Assembly (NCBI GenBank): GCA_964505035.1
Contig: CAZDGK010000023.1
Coordinates: 1 to 21,253, forward strand
DNA: 21,253 nucleotides
DNA from: CAZDGK01 sp964505035
Lineage (GTDB): Bacteria > Patescibacteriota > Saccharimonadia > UBA4664
Direction of reading: 5' to 3'
Of the stretch, positions 1-6,322 are shown piece by piece. Positions within the stretch are counted from its first letter, which is position 1, and each line of letters begins with the position of its first letter. The notes beneath the pieces are model-generated. The model was not told the origin of the DNA and did not search any database. It saw only the letters and a list, made by a program, of their open reading frames with translations. Position numbers and translations under genes: made by a program.

Positions 1-65
1 TCAACGACACCGCCCCAACCGCCGATCAGTTCAACCTGGCCCTCATCGAGATCCTGGCCAGGTAA
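1..65 (+). CDS. 3' end of a truncated protein-coding gene
   Basis: An open frame enters from the left edge and ends at TAA 63-65, giving about 20 C-terminal residues (ending ...FNLALIEILAR). Codon use is GC-rich like the plus-strand genes further right. Too little is left to recognise a family. It could also be a chance open frame, since only 65 bases are visible. Confidence 0.45.
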   Translation, partial: NDTAPTADQFNLALIEILAR

Positions 66-75
66 GTCTCACAGG

Positions 76-91
76 TAATTCCTGGCCCCGG
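76..91. repeat. Left copy of a 16-bp imperfect direct repeat
   Basis: TAATTCCTGGCCCCGG here matches TAATTCCTGGCTCCGG at 718-733 at 15 of 16 positions. The right copy covers the 3' end of the minus-strand tRNA-Asn (CCA end and acceptor strand) plus its flank. The two copies bracket the gene at 114-650. This is the arrangement left by integration at a tRNA 3' end, or by loss of a second tRNA. No integrase is visible. Confidence 0.5.
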
Positions 92-113
92 GTCGTGGGG
101 GATGTTAGAACTA

Positions 114-650
114 TTAATACCTATAGTTGATTTTGCTGACCGTGTGTCCAAGATGGCGCTCTGTCATTTCTTCGTCACCCTTTTCGTAGTGCCTCATATC
201 AAAAACATGATGCCCCAAAATTGGGAAGATGCTCGCTGGCAATAATAAGATGGGCTTGCCGCCTCGCGTCACAACCAAACCCAGTCTACGTCTATCCTCG
301 ACTTCTGAGATATCTCGCACAATCTTCGCTGAAGAGTCGGGCCGCTTCTCGACGATGTAAACCGTTCTGTCACTTGCGCCTTCAAGCAAGTAAGCGTCCC
401 GGATCTGCCTTACCTGCTGATCGTTCGGGTCAACAAATACAGTTATGCCCTGAGTTTCAATCTGCTCGCCTGTAGCTGTCTTAAACCGGGTAGTGCGCCC
501 ATAGTCGTCATATCGATAGATCGACCCCTTTGCCGTCTCAAAAGACTCAACCATATCTTGAGGTCGGCCCTCTGACTCAGCATGAGCAATTCGGATCGCC
601 TCTGCCTCGGAGAAGCCTGTAGATTCTTCTGGCTCAGGGATTTCTGTCAT
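114..650 (-). CDS. Hypothetical protein, 178 aa, soluble
   Basis: I do not recognise this family. The protein is acidic at its N-terminus (MTEIPEPEES), has no membrane segment or signal peptide, and looks like a mixed alpha/beta cytoplasmic protein. A short hydrophobic stretch (GGKPILLLPASIFPILG) sits near residues 130-146. The ATG at 650 has no Shine-Dalgarno sequence in front of it, so the message may be leaderless or the start may be wrong. Base composition looks more AT-rich than the neighbouring genes. The gene lies between two 16-bp direct repeats, one at the tRNA-Asn 3' end, which together suggest acquisition by transfer. Overlapping plus-strand frames are shorter and lack start signals. 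Confidence 0.7.
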   Translation of the reverse strand: MTEIPEPEESTGFSEAEAIRIAHAESEGRPQDMVESFETAKGSIYRYDDYGRTTRFKTATGEQIETQGITVFVDPNDQQVRQIRDAYLLEGASDRTVYIVEKRPDSSAKIVRDISEVEDRRRLGLVVTRGGKPILLLPASIFPILGHHVFDMRHYEKGDEEMTERHLGHTVSKINYRY

Positions 651-683
651 GGGTTAAGATTAACAAAGTTTAGAAGACAAACA

Positions 684-712
684 AAAATAGCGGTCAGGAT
701 CGCCGCTATTTT
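684..712 (-). terminator. Terminator of tRNA-Asn (possibly bidirectional)
   Basis: A 10-bp perfect stem, AAAATAGCGG (684-693) with CCGCTATTTT (703-712), has a 9-nt loop. On the minus strand the hairpin is followed by a T-run, 12 nt past the encoded CCA of tRNA-Asn, so it should end the tRNA transcript. The symmetric A/T tails would also let it act on plus-strand transcripts. Confidence 0.75.
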
Positions 713-717
713 GCAAA

Positions 718-733
718 TAATTCCTGGCTCCGG
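718..733. repeat. Right copy of the 16-bp direct repeat, at the tRNA-Asn 3' end
   Basis: Matches 76-91 with one mismatch. It spans the 3' acceptor strand, discriminator, CCA and immediate downstream flank of tRNA-Asn, the usual target of tyrosine-recombinase elements. Confidence 0.5.
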
Positions 734-799
734 AGGTCGGGCTCGAACCGACGACCAAACGGTTAACAGCCGTTCGCTCTACCACTGAGCTACTCCGGA
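725..799 (-). tRNA. trnN: tRNA-Asn (anticodon GUU), CCA encoded
   Basis: The minus strand folds into a full cloverleaf. The 7-bp acceptor stem is TCCGGAG/CTCCGGA, the D arm is GCTC...GAGC, and the anticodon stem AACGG/CCGTT carries loop CTGTTAA with anticodon GTT. The T arm is GTCGG-TTCGAGC-CCGAC, followed by discriminator G and an encoded CCA (725-728 in plus coordinates). The tRNA is 75 nt. It delivers asparagine at AAC/AAU codons. It has its own promoter (816-844) and terminator (684-712), so it is a single-gene transcription unit. Confidence 0.96.
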
Positions 800-815
800 T
801 CACATGTACCAGCAG

Positions 816-844
816 ATTATAGCGATCAGGGGCTATACGGTCAA
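816..844 (-). promoter_or_regulatory. Promoter of tRNA-Asn
   Basis: On the minus strand, -35 TTGACC (839-844) and -10 TATAAT (816-821) are separated by exactly 17 nt. Transcription would begin about 10 nt before the tRNA 5' end at 799. Confidence 0.85.
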
Positions 845-861
845 TGCACCGCTCGGTCGGA

Positions 862-890
862 TTGGCAAAATATCATGCCACAGCTATAAT
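862..890 (+). promoter_or_regulatory. Promoter of the 89-aa membrane protein gene
   Basis: -35 TTGGCA (862-867), a 17-nt spacer and -10 TATAAT (885-890). The start point would be near 897, at the left edge of a perfect 22-bp palindrome (896-917). The promoter is divergent from that of tRNA-Asn, 18 bp away. Confidence 0.8.
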
Positions 891-895
891 GGTCC

Positions 896-917
896 AAATC
901 CGGCGGCCGCCGGATTT
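896..917. promoter_or_regulatory. 22-bp perfect palindrome at the predicted transcription start
   Basis: The half-site AAATCCGGCGG is followed directly by its exact reverse complement. It begins where the promoter at 862-890 should initiate. It could be an operator for a dimeric repressor or a hairpin at the extreme 5' end of the mRNA. It does not occlude the ribosome site (GGGAG, 933-937). Confidence 0.6.
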
Positions 918-944
918 GCAAGCTCTCGAGATAGGGAGTAGGCC

Positions 945-1214
945 ATGTCGGTCCGCGATCGCGGTTACGGTTCTAGCGTCAATACCGGCATCCTCGCCAC
1001 GCTTGGTCTCCTGATGGTGCCTTGCTGCGGCCCACTCGGACTGGTTCTCAGCATCATGGCCGTCAAGACGGCCGGCAATGACGAGCGCCAGTCAGCCGCC
1101 AAGATCATCGGCATCATCGGCATCGTGCTCAACATCATTGGCACGTTCTGTTGTCTGGCTGGGTGGTTTCTCACAAACAATGCGGCCACCCAAATGACCC
1201 CAGCCAATTATTAG
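945..1214 (+). CDS. Small two-TM membrane protein, DUF4190-like
   Basis: The 89-aa protein has two hydrophobic segments (about residues 14-39 and 53-75) joined by a short charged loop (AGNDERQSAAK). The pattern Pro/Gly-rich first helix, A-V-K-T-A-G, then A-A-K-I-I-G-I-I-G-I-V resembles DUF4190-type small integral membrane proteins, whose function is unknown. Two CC pairs (residues 27-28 and 68-69) lie at similar depth in each helix. The ATG at 945 follows GGGAG at 933-937 with good spacing. A consensus promoter lies upstream and a weak terminator-like hairpin follows the stop. It is probably a single-gene unit. Confidence 0.8.
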   Translation: MSVRDRGYGSSVNTGILATLGLLMVPCCGPLGLVLSIMAVKTAGNDERQSAAKIIGIIGIVLNIIGTFCCLAGWFLTNNAATQMTPANY

Positions 1215-1237
1215 GCCAATCGGTGAAAGTCAGACCC

Positions 1238-1273
1238 AGCCCCGGACTAATCGTTCGGGGCTGCGCACTTTTT
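1238..1273 (+). terminator. Probable terminator after the 89-aa gene
   Basis: Stem AGCCCCG (1238-1244) pairs with CGGGGCT (1256-1262) around an 11-nt loop. A TTTTT run follows at 1269-1273, somewhat far from the stem. Confidence 0.55.
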
Positions 1274-1322
1274 AGCCCCGCCCGCGCCCAAGCGCAAGCT
1301 TTACACCAACGCGCCAACCGGA

Positions 1323-1328
1323 TAGGAT
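1323..1328 (+). promoter_or_regulatory. -10 element giving a leaderless start
   Basis: TAGGAT lies exactly 6 nt before the ATG at 1335, so transcription would start at or next to the first base of the start codon. The same spacing occurs before 11773 and 17320. No clear -35 box is seen. Confidence 0.45.
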
Positions 1329-1334
1329 TCAGGT

Positions 1335-1871
1335 ATGCAACGGCGCGTTTTGGTCATCCTCGGCCTGTTATTGGTAGGCGCGGGGGTTACGTGTGGCTAT
1401 TTCAATAACCAGGAGTCGGCCCGGCTAGCAGTGCTCGTCACTCAGGCCGATGCCGCCGCCCAGCCTACCGCCGCGCCATTGGCGACCCTCAAGAGCTATG
1501 TGGCCAGCCATGTCGGCGCCGGCGCCAGCTTCACACTCACCGCCACCTATCAGCGCGACCAGGATGCTGCCAAGGCTCAGGCCGCTGCCGAGGCCGCCAA
1601 TTCGCAGATTTACGCCGACGCCCAGCGCGTTTGCGGTGGCAAGAGCGACTCCATCACTCAGGCCAAATGCAATCAGGACTACCTAGCCAAGCATCTGCAG
1701 CCGCTGCCCAACCCCCAGCCCGTCGCCGCGCCAGTCCTGGCCAACTACCAATACCGCCTGAGCGCCCCGCTCTGGACGCCCGACCTGGCCGGCGCCCTGC
1801 TGCTGGGCGGCCTCCTGCTGCTCGCCTGGGCCGCTGTCTCGGCCTGGCGCCGCCGGAGGGGCCGGCGATGA
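1335..1871 (+). CDS. Membrane protein with N- and C-terminal TM segments, 178 aa
   Basis: Residues about 3-22 form a signal anchor or signal peptide (RRVLVILGLLLVGAGV...). An alanine-rich exported region of about 120 residues with helical, QA/AAA-rich stretches follows. The C-terminus has a TM helix (about 150-170) and an Arg-rich cytoplasmic tail. This layout gives an extracytoplasmic domain held by one or two membrane anchors. There is no LPXTG signal, although the C-terminal architecture superficially resembles sorting signals. I do not recognise the family. The stop TGA overlaps the next ATG (ATGA, 1868-1871), so it is translationally coupled to the 201-aa membrane protein. Confidence 0.75.
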   Translation: MQRRVLVILGLLLVGAGVTCGYFNNQESARLAVLVTQADAAAQPTAAPLATLKSYVASHVGAGASFTLTATYQRDQDAAKAQAAAEAANSQIYADAQRVCGGKSDSITQAKCNQDYLAKHLQPLPNPQPVAAPVLANYQYRLSAPLWTPDLAGALLLGGLLLLAWAAVSAWRRRRGRR

Positions 1872-2473
1872 CATACGTCATGCACCTGGCGCGCGGGCTT
1901 GGCCGGGTTTTCGCGCCCAGCTCGGTCGGGGTGCTCATCGCGTTTATTATCTCGCTGACCGTCCTCGTCGTCTCGCAAACCCAAGCCATCCTGACGGCCC
2001 TCCACATTACCCCGGCCGCCCTCGACCAGACCCGCGGCGAGCTCTACAATCGCTTCGGCCAGTTCCTCAGCTCGTCCATCACGTCCAATCTAGCCCTCGT
2101 CACGTTCTGGGCCACCATCGGCCTCATCGTCTATCTCATCTGCTGGGGCGGCTACAACCTGCTCATCGACGCCCGCAATGAAGTCACACTCGAGACCCAG
2201 TACACCAACCAGGCTGGCCGCGGCGGCGTCTGGCTACATGGCGTCATCAAGGCCCTCTCCATCGCCGCCCTGGTCGCCTACCTCTCCGTGTTCGCCGTTG
2301 GTTTCTCGCTCTGGCTAGCCCTGTCTGAGCCCGTTGTTGCTAGTATCAGCGCTGCCAGCATCACGCTGGCGATCGTGGCCGTCACCGGTTTTGCACTGCA
2401 AATATATCTACTTTTTGCGCTCATCAAGCTTACGTTTACGCCTTGGTATGCCCAAGACCCATTTACAGACTAA
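1868..2473 (+). CDS. Four-TM integral membrane protein, 201 aa
   Basis: The ATG at 1868 overlaps the upstream stop by four bases. A longer frame from 1631 lies inside the previous gene and is rejected. There are four predicted TM helices, at about residues 17-35, 75-96, 120-147 and 155-185. An exported loop between helices 1 and 2 (LHITPAALDQTRGELYNRFGQ...) and a cytoplasmic loop between helices 2 and 3 (DARNEVTLETQYTNQAGRGG) can be seen. No motif identifies a family. The coupling to the upstream gene suggests that the two proteins form a membrane complex. Confidence 0.78.
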   Translation: MTYVMHLARGLGRVFAPSSVGVLIAFIISLTVLVVSQTQAILTALHITPAALDQTRGELYNRFGQFLSSSITSNLALVTFWATIGLIVYLICWGGYNLLIDARNEVTLETQYTNQAGRGGVWLHGVIKALSIAALVAYLSVFAVGFSLWLALSEPVVASISAASITLAIVAVTGFALQIYLLFALIKLTFTPWYAQDPFTD

Positions 2474-2490
2474 ACACTTTCAGCTATATT
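2462..2490 (+). promoter_or_regulatory. Promoter of the RRM protein gene
   Basis: -35 TTTACA (2462-2467), a 17-nt spacer and -10 TATATT (2485-2490). It overlaps the end of the preceding gene. It predicts a 5' leader of about 78 nt containing AGCATTAACCGT (2500-2511), a string also found in the leader of the gene at 18378, and a small CCGTC/GACGG hairpin. Confidence 0.75.
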
Positions 2491-2575
2491 AAGCCCCGTA
2501 GCATTAACCGTCCCGAAGACGGACCGTCGTCCCAGCCACGTGCATGGCGATCAAACATAATTGGAGCCAAGTTAC

Positions 2576-2830
2576 GTGGCCAAGAAACTGTTCGTAGGCA
2601 ACCTGCCTTACTCTACTACTAACGAATCTCTGGGTGAGTTCTTTGCCCAGTTCGGTGAGGTCATGAGCGCCTCGGTCATCATGGACCGCGCCACCGGCCG
2701 CTCGAAGGGCTTCGGCTTTGTCGAGATGACCAACGACGCCGAGGCTGACGCCGCTATCGAAAAGGGCAATGGTGCCGAGCTCGATGGCCGTAAGCTGACC
2801 GTCAGCGAAGCTCGCCCCAAGGCTGAGTAA
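2576..2830 (+). CDS. RNA-binding protein with a single RRM domain
   Basis: The protein is a stand-alone RNA recognition motif of about 84 aa. RNP2 is LFVGNL near the N-terminus and RNP1 is KGFGFVEM in the middle, with the usual beta-alpha-beta-beta-alpha-beta length. Aromatic residues of both RNP motifs are kept, so single-stranded RNA binding is expected. Small bacterial RRM proteins are often cold-induced RNA chaperones. I chose GTG 2576 because GGAG (2563-2566) lies 9 nt upstream and the protein then starts M-AKKLFVGN, typical of the family. An in-frame TTG at 2561 would overlap that site. It has its own promoter with a structured leader, and a strong terminator follows. Confidence 0.93.
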   Translation: MAKKLFVGNLPYSTTNESLGEFFAQFGEVMSASVIMDRATGRSKGFGFVEMTNDAEADAAIEKGNGAELDGRKLTVSEARPKAE

Positions 2831-2844
2831 TCTCGCTTAGTACT

Positions 2845-2872
2845 AAAAAGACCCCCGCCCGGGGGTCTTTTT
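2845..2872. terminator. Bidirectional rho-independent terminator
   Basis: AAAAAGACCCCC (2845-2856), loop GCCC, then GGGGGTCTTTTT (2861-2872). Its T-tract serves the RRM gene on the plus strand. Its A-tract becomes a T-tract for the convergent minus-strand gene, whose TAA stop (2871-2873) overlaps it. Confidence 0.92.
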
Positions 2873-4175
2873 AGTTGCCCGGCGAGTTGCCGGGCTGTGG
2901 CGCTGGCCGGGTGCGGTTGAGGATCGCCATGGCAACGCCGCGGCTCAATATCACGAGCCGCTGGACCTCATTCTGAAACTTCGCCCCCTCGCTGGCCGGG
3001 TCGCGCTCAGCTTGCTTCAGCAGTGCTCCCAAGCGCTTGAAGTTGTCAGTCAGTGCAAAGTGCGTTGGCTCGTTGATCTCTCTATCGCCATGTCCGTTCG
3101 CCCGCCAACCCTTCGACGGCGCGTCCATGCCATATTGCTCGTATATCGCATCCAATCCCGACGAAAATTGGGACCATACCGCCGCCAGCTCGCCTTCTGG
3201 CCTAGACAGTGCGCCAGGAGTTTGATGTGCCTTAAGCGCCGCTCCTAGGGCATAGGCGCTGCGCAGTGTCCGGTCCAGCCCGGCCATGCTTTTCAGTTGC
3301 AGCGTGCGGATCTCCACCGCCACCCGGTCGCCTTCCTCGATCTCGTAGCCATTCCGCTCCTTGACGCCAGCCACGCCCTTGCAGGCCCAGCGCAAGGTAG
3401 TGGCACCAACCCCATCCTTCTCGTTGCCCGGAGACAGAATGCGCAGGCTACTCGAGCACCAACCGGCCCCCTCCAGTGCCCGGGCCAGCACCTGAGGCCC
3501 ATTGTCGTAGCGAGTGCTCACCCCGCCAATTGTAATGTGCAGCCCATGCCTCGAGTAGTCTGGGTTAATGAGGCTCAGCCGCATGAGCGCCTGCACCTCG
3601 CGCGATAGCGTGAGGTAGTGGTGGGCTGGTTTGTGACCGAACTCCCACAGAGCATCGTGAGTGTAGGGGACTCCAGCCGCCTCGGACTGGATAGCGCGGT
3701 GCCGCCACGCCAGCATGAGCTCGGCATAATCTTCCTCGGACATCTGGTCCCGCAGCTCCTCGGGCGGCGTCACGCTCGCCAGGTACACTTCCACCTCTAT
3801 ACCAAGATTCACCGCGTATGGTGATGGCTGTTCCTCGATGTAGGCCAGCTTCTCCAGGAGTCTTTGCGTTCTGTCCTGCGAAACTCCGACGCCCTCCCGC
3901 TCAGCGATCGCCAGCAAGTTCACTACCGTCTCCACTCTGCGGCCGATACCCAGATTACCCGGGTAGTCAGCCTTCACCGTTGCTGTCTCACTATTCATAG
4001 CCCGTAGACTGTTAATGAAGTCCGGGTCCCATTCGTGAGCGGAGCCATACAGCTCTTCGGCAAACCGCTTGGCCGCCCGCATGGGGTTGGCTGCCCGCCA
4101 TATCCGATCCATCTCCCTGTCGTTGATAGGCTTCCGGTAGTCAAAGTTCACAGCGTCGCGATTGTACGCGGCCAC
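2871..4175 (-). CDS. Possible carboxylate-amine ligase (amidoligase/GCS-like) protein
   Basis: Three motifs appear in the order seen in the glutamate-cysteine ligase / COOH-NH2 ligase fold. They are GIEVEV (about 3787-3806), GLHITIGG (about 3521-3545) and VAVEIRTLQ (about 3295-3324). In that fold such acidic, His and E-x-R positions bind the metal-ATP. The second His of the usual H-x-H is Thr here, so activity is uncertain. No signal peptide or TM segment is visible. The open frame continues upstream to 4448, but 4196-4448 overlaps the 191-aa gene in another frame. I place the start at GTG 4175, though residues read upstream (TRAWLTQVRNDW) look coding. That suggests either a frameshift joining it to the upstream gene or a poorly marked start. 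The function is inferred only from motif order. Confidence 0.62.
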   Translation of the reverse strand: MAAYNRDAVNFDYRKPINDREMDRIWRAANPMRAAKRFAEELYGSAHEWDPDFINSLRAMNSETATVKADYPGNLGIGRRVETVVNLLAIAEREGVGVSQDRTQRLLEKLAYIEEQPSPYAVNLGIEVEVYLASVTPPEELRDQMSEEDYAELMLAWRHRAIQSEAAGVPYTHDALWEFGHKPAHHYLTLSREVQALMRLSLINPDYSRHGLHITIGGVSTRYDNGPQVLARALEGAGWCSSSLRILSPGNEKDGVGATTLRWACKGVAGVKERNGYEIEEGDRVAVEIRTLQLKSMAGLDRTLRSAYALGAALKAHQTPGALSRPEGELAAVWSQFSSGLDAIYEQYGMDAPSKGWRANGHGDREINEPTHFALTDNFKRLGALLKQAERDPASEGAKFQNEVQRLVILSRGVAMAILNRTRPAPQPGNSPGN

Positions 4176-4195
4176 CCAGTCATTACGGACCTGGG

Positions 4196-4771
4196 TCAGC
4201 CAGGCTCTCGTGTCTGGGTCTGTGGTTTGCGCTGGGCACACGCGGCTAGCTGTATGCCAGAATACAGCGCCTCCATATCGTCGTCGGAGCTGAGGGCTCC
4301 TTGGATCAAGCTGTCCATAGCTGGCCTTATCAGTTCGATTAGCCTGGCCGTAGCGACTCGCTCCGCCGCTCTGCCCAAGCTGCCGAACAAGCCGCCAGAC
4401 CGGGCGAACTGGTCCGCGATCTCGCCAGTGTTCTCGGTAGTGGCGCACAAGTTAATGCCCAATACATCGTCAGAAATTTTCGTTTGCGCATATTTTGCGA
4501 GCATGTAGCGGGCCGCTGGCGCCCCCAGGGCTCGCAATTCTTCTCGAAGGGGTATCACTCTGGACGAGCGAGGTCCATTGTATTCTGCCTTAGCCAGCTC
4601 GCGCGTAATATCGTCCACCCGGGCCTTTTGTTCGTCAGTCAGCTCCGGCGGCCTGGCTATCTCGATCGTCAGTTCAGCATCAAACGGCTCTTCACCCAGC
4701 AGCGAATATTCGTTGGCCGCCTCTCCGGCGCCGCCATGGTCAATTCCAGGATGGGGAAGTGGTTCAGGCAT
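4196..4771 (-). CDS. Hypothetical protein, 191 aa, possibly the N-terminal part of the downstream gene
   Basis: The start at ATG 4771 is supported by GAGG four bases upstream and by a TATGAT -10 box nearby. The protein is soluble and mostly helical. An acidic N-terminal tail (MPEPLPHPGIDHGGAGEA) is followed by amphipathic helices around residues 45-70 and 120-165. It ends in a polar stretch (RKPQTQTREPG) that looks unlike the rest. The minus-strand frame one base over continues with protein-like sequence into the amidoligase-like gene. The two may therefore be a single gene of about 600 codons broken by a -1 frameshift near 4215-4240, whether a real mutation, recoding or an assembly error. 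No classical slippery heptamer was found. Confidence 0.65.
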   Translation of the reverse strand: MPEPLPHPGIDHGGAGEAANEYSLLGEEPFDAELTIEIARPPELTDEQKARVDDITRELAKAEYNGPRSSRVIPLREELRALGAPAARYMLAKYAQTKISDDVLGINLCATTENTGEIADQFARSGGLFGSLGRAAERVATARLIELIRPAMDSLIQGALSSDDDMEALYSGIQLAACAQRKPQTQTREPG

Positions 4772-4788
4772 AATGCCTCAATCATATC

Positions 4789-4814
4789 AAAAAAGAGCCC
4801 GCAGGCTCTTTTTT
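4789..4814 (-). terminator. Terminator of the membrane-anchored protein gene
   Basis: AAAAAAGAGCC, loop CGCA, GGCTCTTTTTT. It is symmetric, so it can work both ways. It lies just past the stop of the minus-strand gene at 4832. Confidence 0.88.
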
Positions 4815-4831
4815 GGTCGGTCAGAGCAGAC

Positions 4832-5353
4832 TTACTTGCTGCCCTGCGCCTTGTAGTCAGAGATCGCCTTGGTCACCTTGCCGTCGGACTTCAGGTTTTC
4901 CCAGAACAGTACCTGGGTGCGGCTGATGTACATCACGTCTTCCGGACCGTGCAGCTCACCACCGAGCTTGGCCAGGGACACTTGAGGCTGCTGCTGGTCG
5001 GTCGACTTCGAGTTGTCCGGCTGCACTTGCTGCTGCACCTGCAGGTAGAAGATGTCGGTCAGCTTCACGTAGCTGGCGTCAATCTTCGACACCTTGCCAA
5101 AGTACACCTGGCCGTTGGTCAGGAACACCGCTTGGTACTCCTTACCCTTGATGCTCATGTCGGCCATGGCCGTGTTGACGCCGCGCATCGCAAACGCGCC
5201 GCCGACGAGCAGGGCCGCCAAAATGACGCAGATCATCGTTACTTTACCGAGCATCCCGCCACCACCACTGCTGGCGCCGCCGGTCATGGCGCGCATCGCC
5301 GGAGCTTCAGGCGCCTGGTTATCATTCATCGGGCGATTTGTTCGCATATCCAT
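4832..5353 (-). CDS. Membrane-anchored hypothetical protein, 173 aa
   Basis: A Met/Asn/Pro-rich cytoplasmic N-terminus of about 30 residues leads through a Gly-rich hinge (GGASSGGGG) into one TM helix (about residues 34-56, MLGKVTMICVILAALLVGG). A folded exported or membrane-proximal domain follows, containing YQAVFLTNGQVYFGKVSKI and a Gln-rich segment (QVQQQVQPDNSKSTDQQQ). Two ...V-F/V-L...-G/N pairs suggest a small beta-rich domain. The family has no function that I know. ATG 5353 is preferred over the in-frame GTG 5368 because GGTGGAG lies 8 nt before it and includes that GTG. It forms a single-gene unit with a strong terminator. Confidence 0.78.
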   Translation of the reverse strand: MDMRTNRPMNDNQAPEAPAMRAMTGGASSGGGGMLGKVTMICVILAALLVGGAFAMRGVNTAMADMSIKGKEYQAVFLTNGQVYFGKVSKIDASYVKLTDIFYLQVQQQVQPDNSKSTDQQQPQVSLAKLGGELHGPEDVMYISRTQVLFWENLKSDGKVTKAISDYKAQGSK

Positions 5354-5432
5354 CGGACGAAACTCCACCTATCGTTAGCATTATCACCATCGTACAGGAG
5401 CACGGCAGCCCAATCAACCCATGAAACAGCCC

Positions 5433-5462
5433 TTGGCGGCGGCCCACCCGGAGCAGTATAAT
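5433..5462 (+). promoter_or_regulatory. Promoter of the ATPase operon (first segment)
   Basis: -10 TATAAT (5457-5462) with TTGGCG 18 nt upstream as a weak -35. The Shine-Dalgarno GAGGTGAGG precedes ATG 5486. Confidence 0.7.
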
Positions 5463-5485
5463 CATAACAATTATAGAGGTGAGGC

Positions 5486-6322
5486 ATGAGGGCACGTCGC
5501 CCGCACTGGTTTCTACAAGCCACCGCCCGTGTGCTGGCCGTCCTAATCGGTACGGTCGCGTTGGCGCCCGTGGCCTGGGCCAGCTTGTCTCAGGCCTATA
5601 CCGCTACCTCGTCCATCGCCATTGGCAGCCTGGTGTCGCTCGATGCCAAAGCCACCGGCGCCGTCGTCGTGGCTGACAACACCAACACCGACCGCCTCTT
5701 TGGTGTCGTCGTCTCGCCATCGGCGGCCTCGATTTCATTGGGCGGCTCCAACACCAGCGGCCAGGTGCAAGTAGCTACCACCGGCAGCGTCACCGCCCTG
5801 GTCAGCACCGAAGGCGGTAGCCTCAAGGTCGGCGACCCCATCATGGTCTCCACGGTGGCCGGCGTTGGTATGAAGGCCAGCGGCCGGGTGCGCGTCATCG
5901 GCACCGCCCAGTCGCCGTTCGACGGCAGCGGTGACGGCATCGCCAAGCGCACCGTCGATACCGCCAAGGGCAAGCAGGAAATCTCCATCGGCCAGATCCC
6001 GGTCCTCATCGCCGTCGGCCAGTACAACCCCGAAGCTGGCTCCAACAGCGCCGTCCCCACCTGGCTACAGGACTTCTCCAATGCCCTGGCCGGCAAGGAC
6101 GTCTCGCCCTTGCGCATTGTCATCGCCGGTCTCATCCTGCTTGTCACTCTCGTTACGGTCACCGTTCTGCTCTACGCCGCCGTGCGCAATAGCATCATTT
6201 CCATCGGCCGCAACCCGCTGTCTCGCGGCTCGGTGTTGCGCAGCATGCTCGAAGTCATCCTCATCTCGGCCGGCATCATGGCCGTCGCAGTCATAGCAAT
6301 GTATTTGGTAATAACGAAATGA
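5486..6322 (+). CDS. Exported protein with C-terminal two-helix hairpin, in the atpE position
   Basis: Residues 1 to about 32 are a signal peptide (arginine-rich start, hydrophobic core, AWA cleavage site). Residues 33-185 form a beta-rich exported domain with lines such as VGDPIMVSTVAGVGMKASG, resembling repeats in fibre- and surface-like proteins. Two TM helices (about 207-232 and 251-275) are joined by a short basic loop, SIGRNPLSRGS. In ATP synthase operons the gene before b normally encodes subunit c, which is also a two-helix hairpin with an R-x-P loop. Here the position expected to carry the ion-binding Glu/Asp is Ala, and a Glu lies at the start of helix 2. The stop overlaps atpF by four bases (ATGA), so the product is probably made with the ATPase. 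A c-subunit relationship is a hypothesis. It may instead be an unrelated anchor. Confidence 0.75.
   Translation: MRARRPHWFLQATARVLAVLIGTVALAPVAWASLSQAYTATSSIAIGSLVSLDAKATGAVVVADNTNTDRLFGVVVSPSAASISLGGSNTSGQVQVATTGSVTALVSTEGGSLKVGDPIMVSTVAGVGMKASGRVRVIGTAQSPFDGSGDGIAKRTVDTAKGKQEISIGQIPVLIAVGQYNPEAGSNSAVPTWLQDFSNALAGKDVSPLRIVIAGLILLVTLVTVTVLLYAAVRNSIISIGRNPLSRGSVLRSMLEVILISAGIMAVAVIAMYLVITK

Noticed and set aside
1631..1867. Upstream extension of the 201-aa membrane protein
   Set aside because: It lies out of frame within the preceding gene. The ATG at 1868 overlaps that gene's stop in the usual coupled way.
1780..1871. C-terminal TM plus Arg tail of the 178-aa protein as a sortase signal
   Set aside because: No LPXTG-like motif precedes the helix, and no sortase gene is nearby.
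4484..5461. 325-codon plus-strand open frame across two minus-strand genes
   Set aside because: It crosses two terminators' worth of minus-strand signals and the intergenic region. The translation is His/Arg/Leu-rich, typical of a shadow frame.
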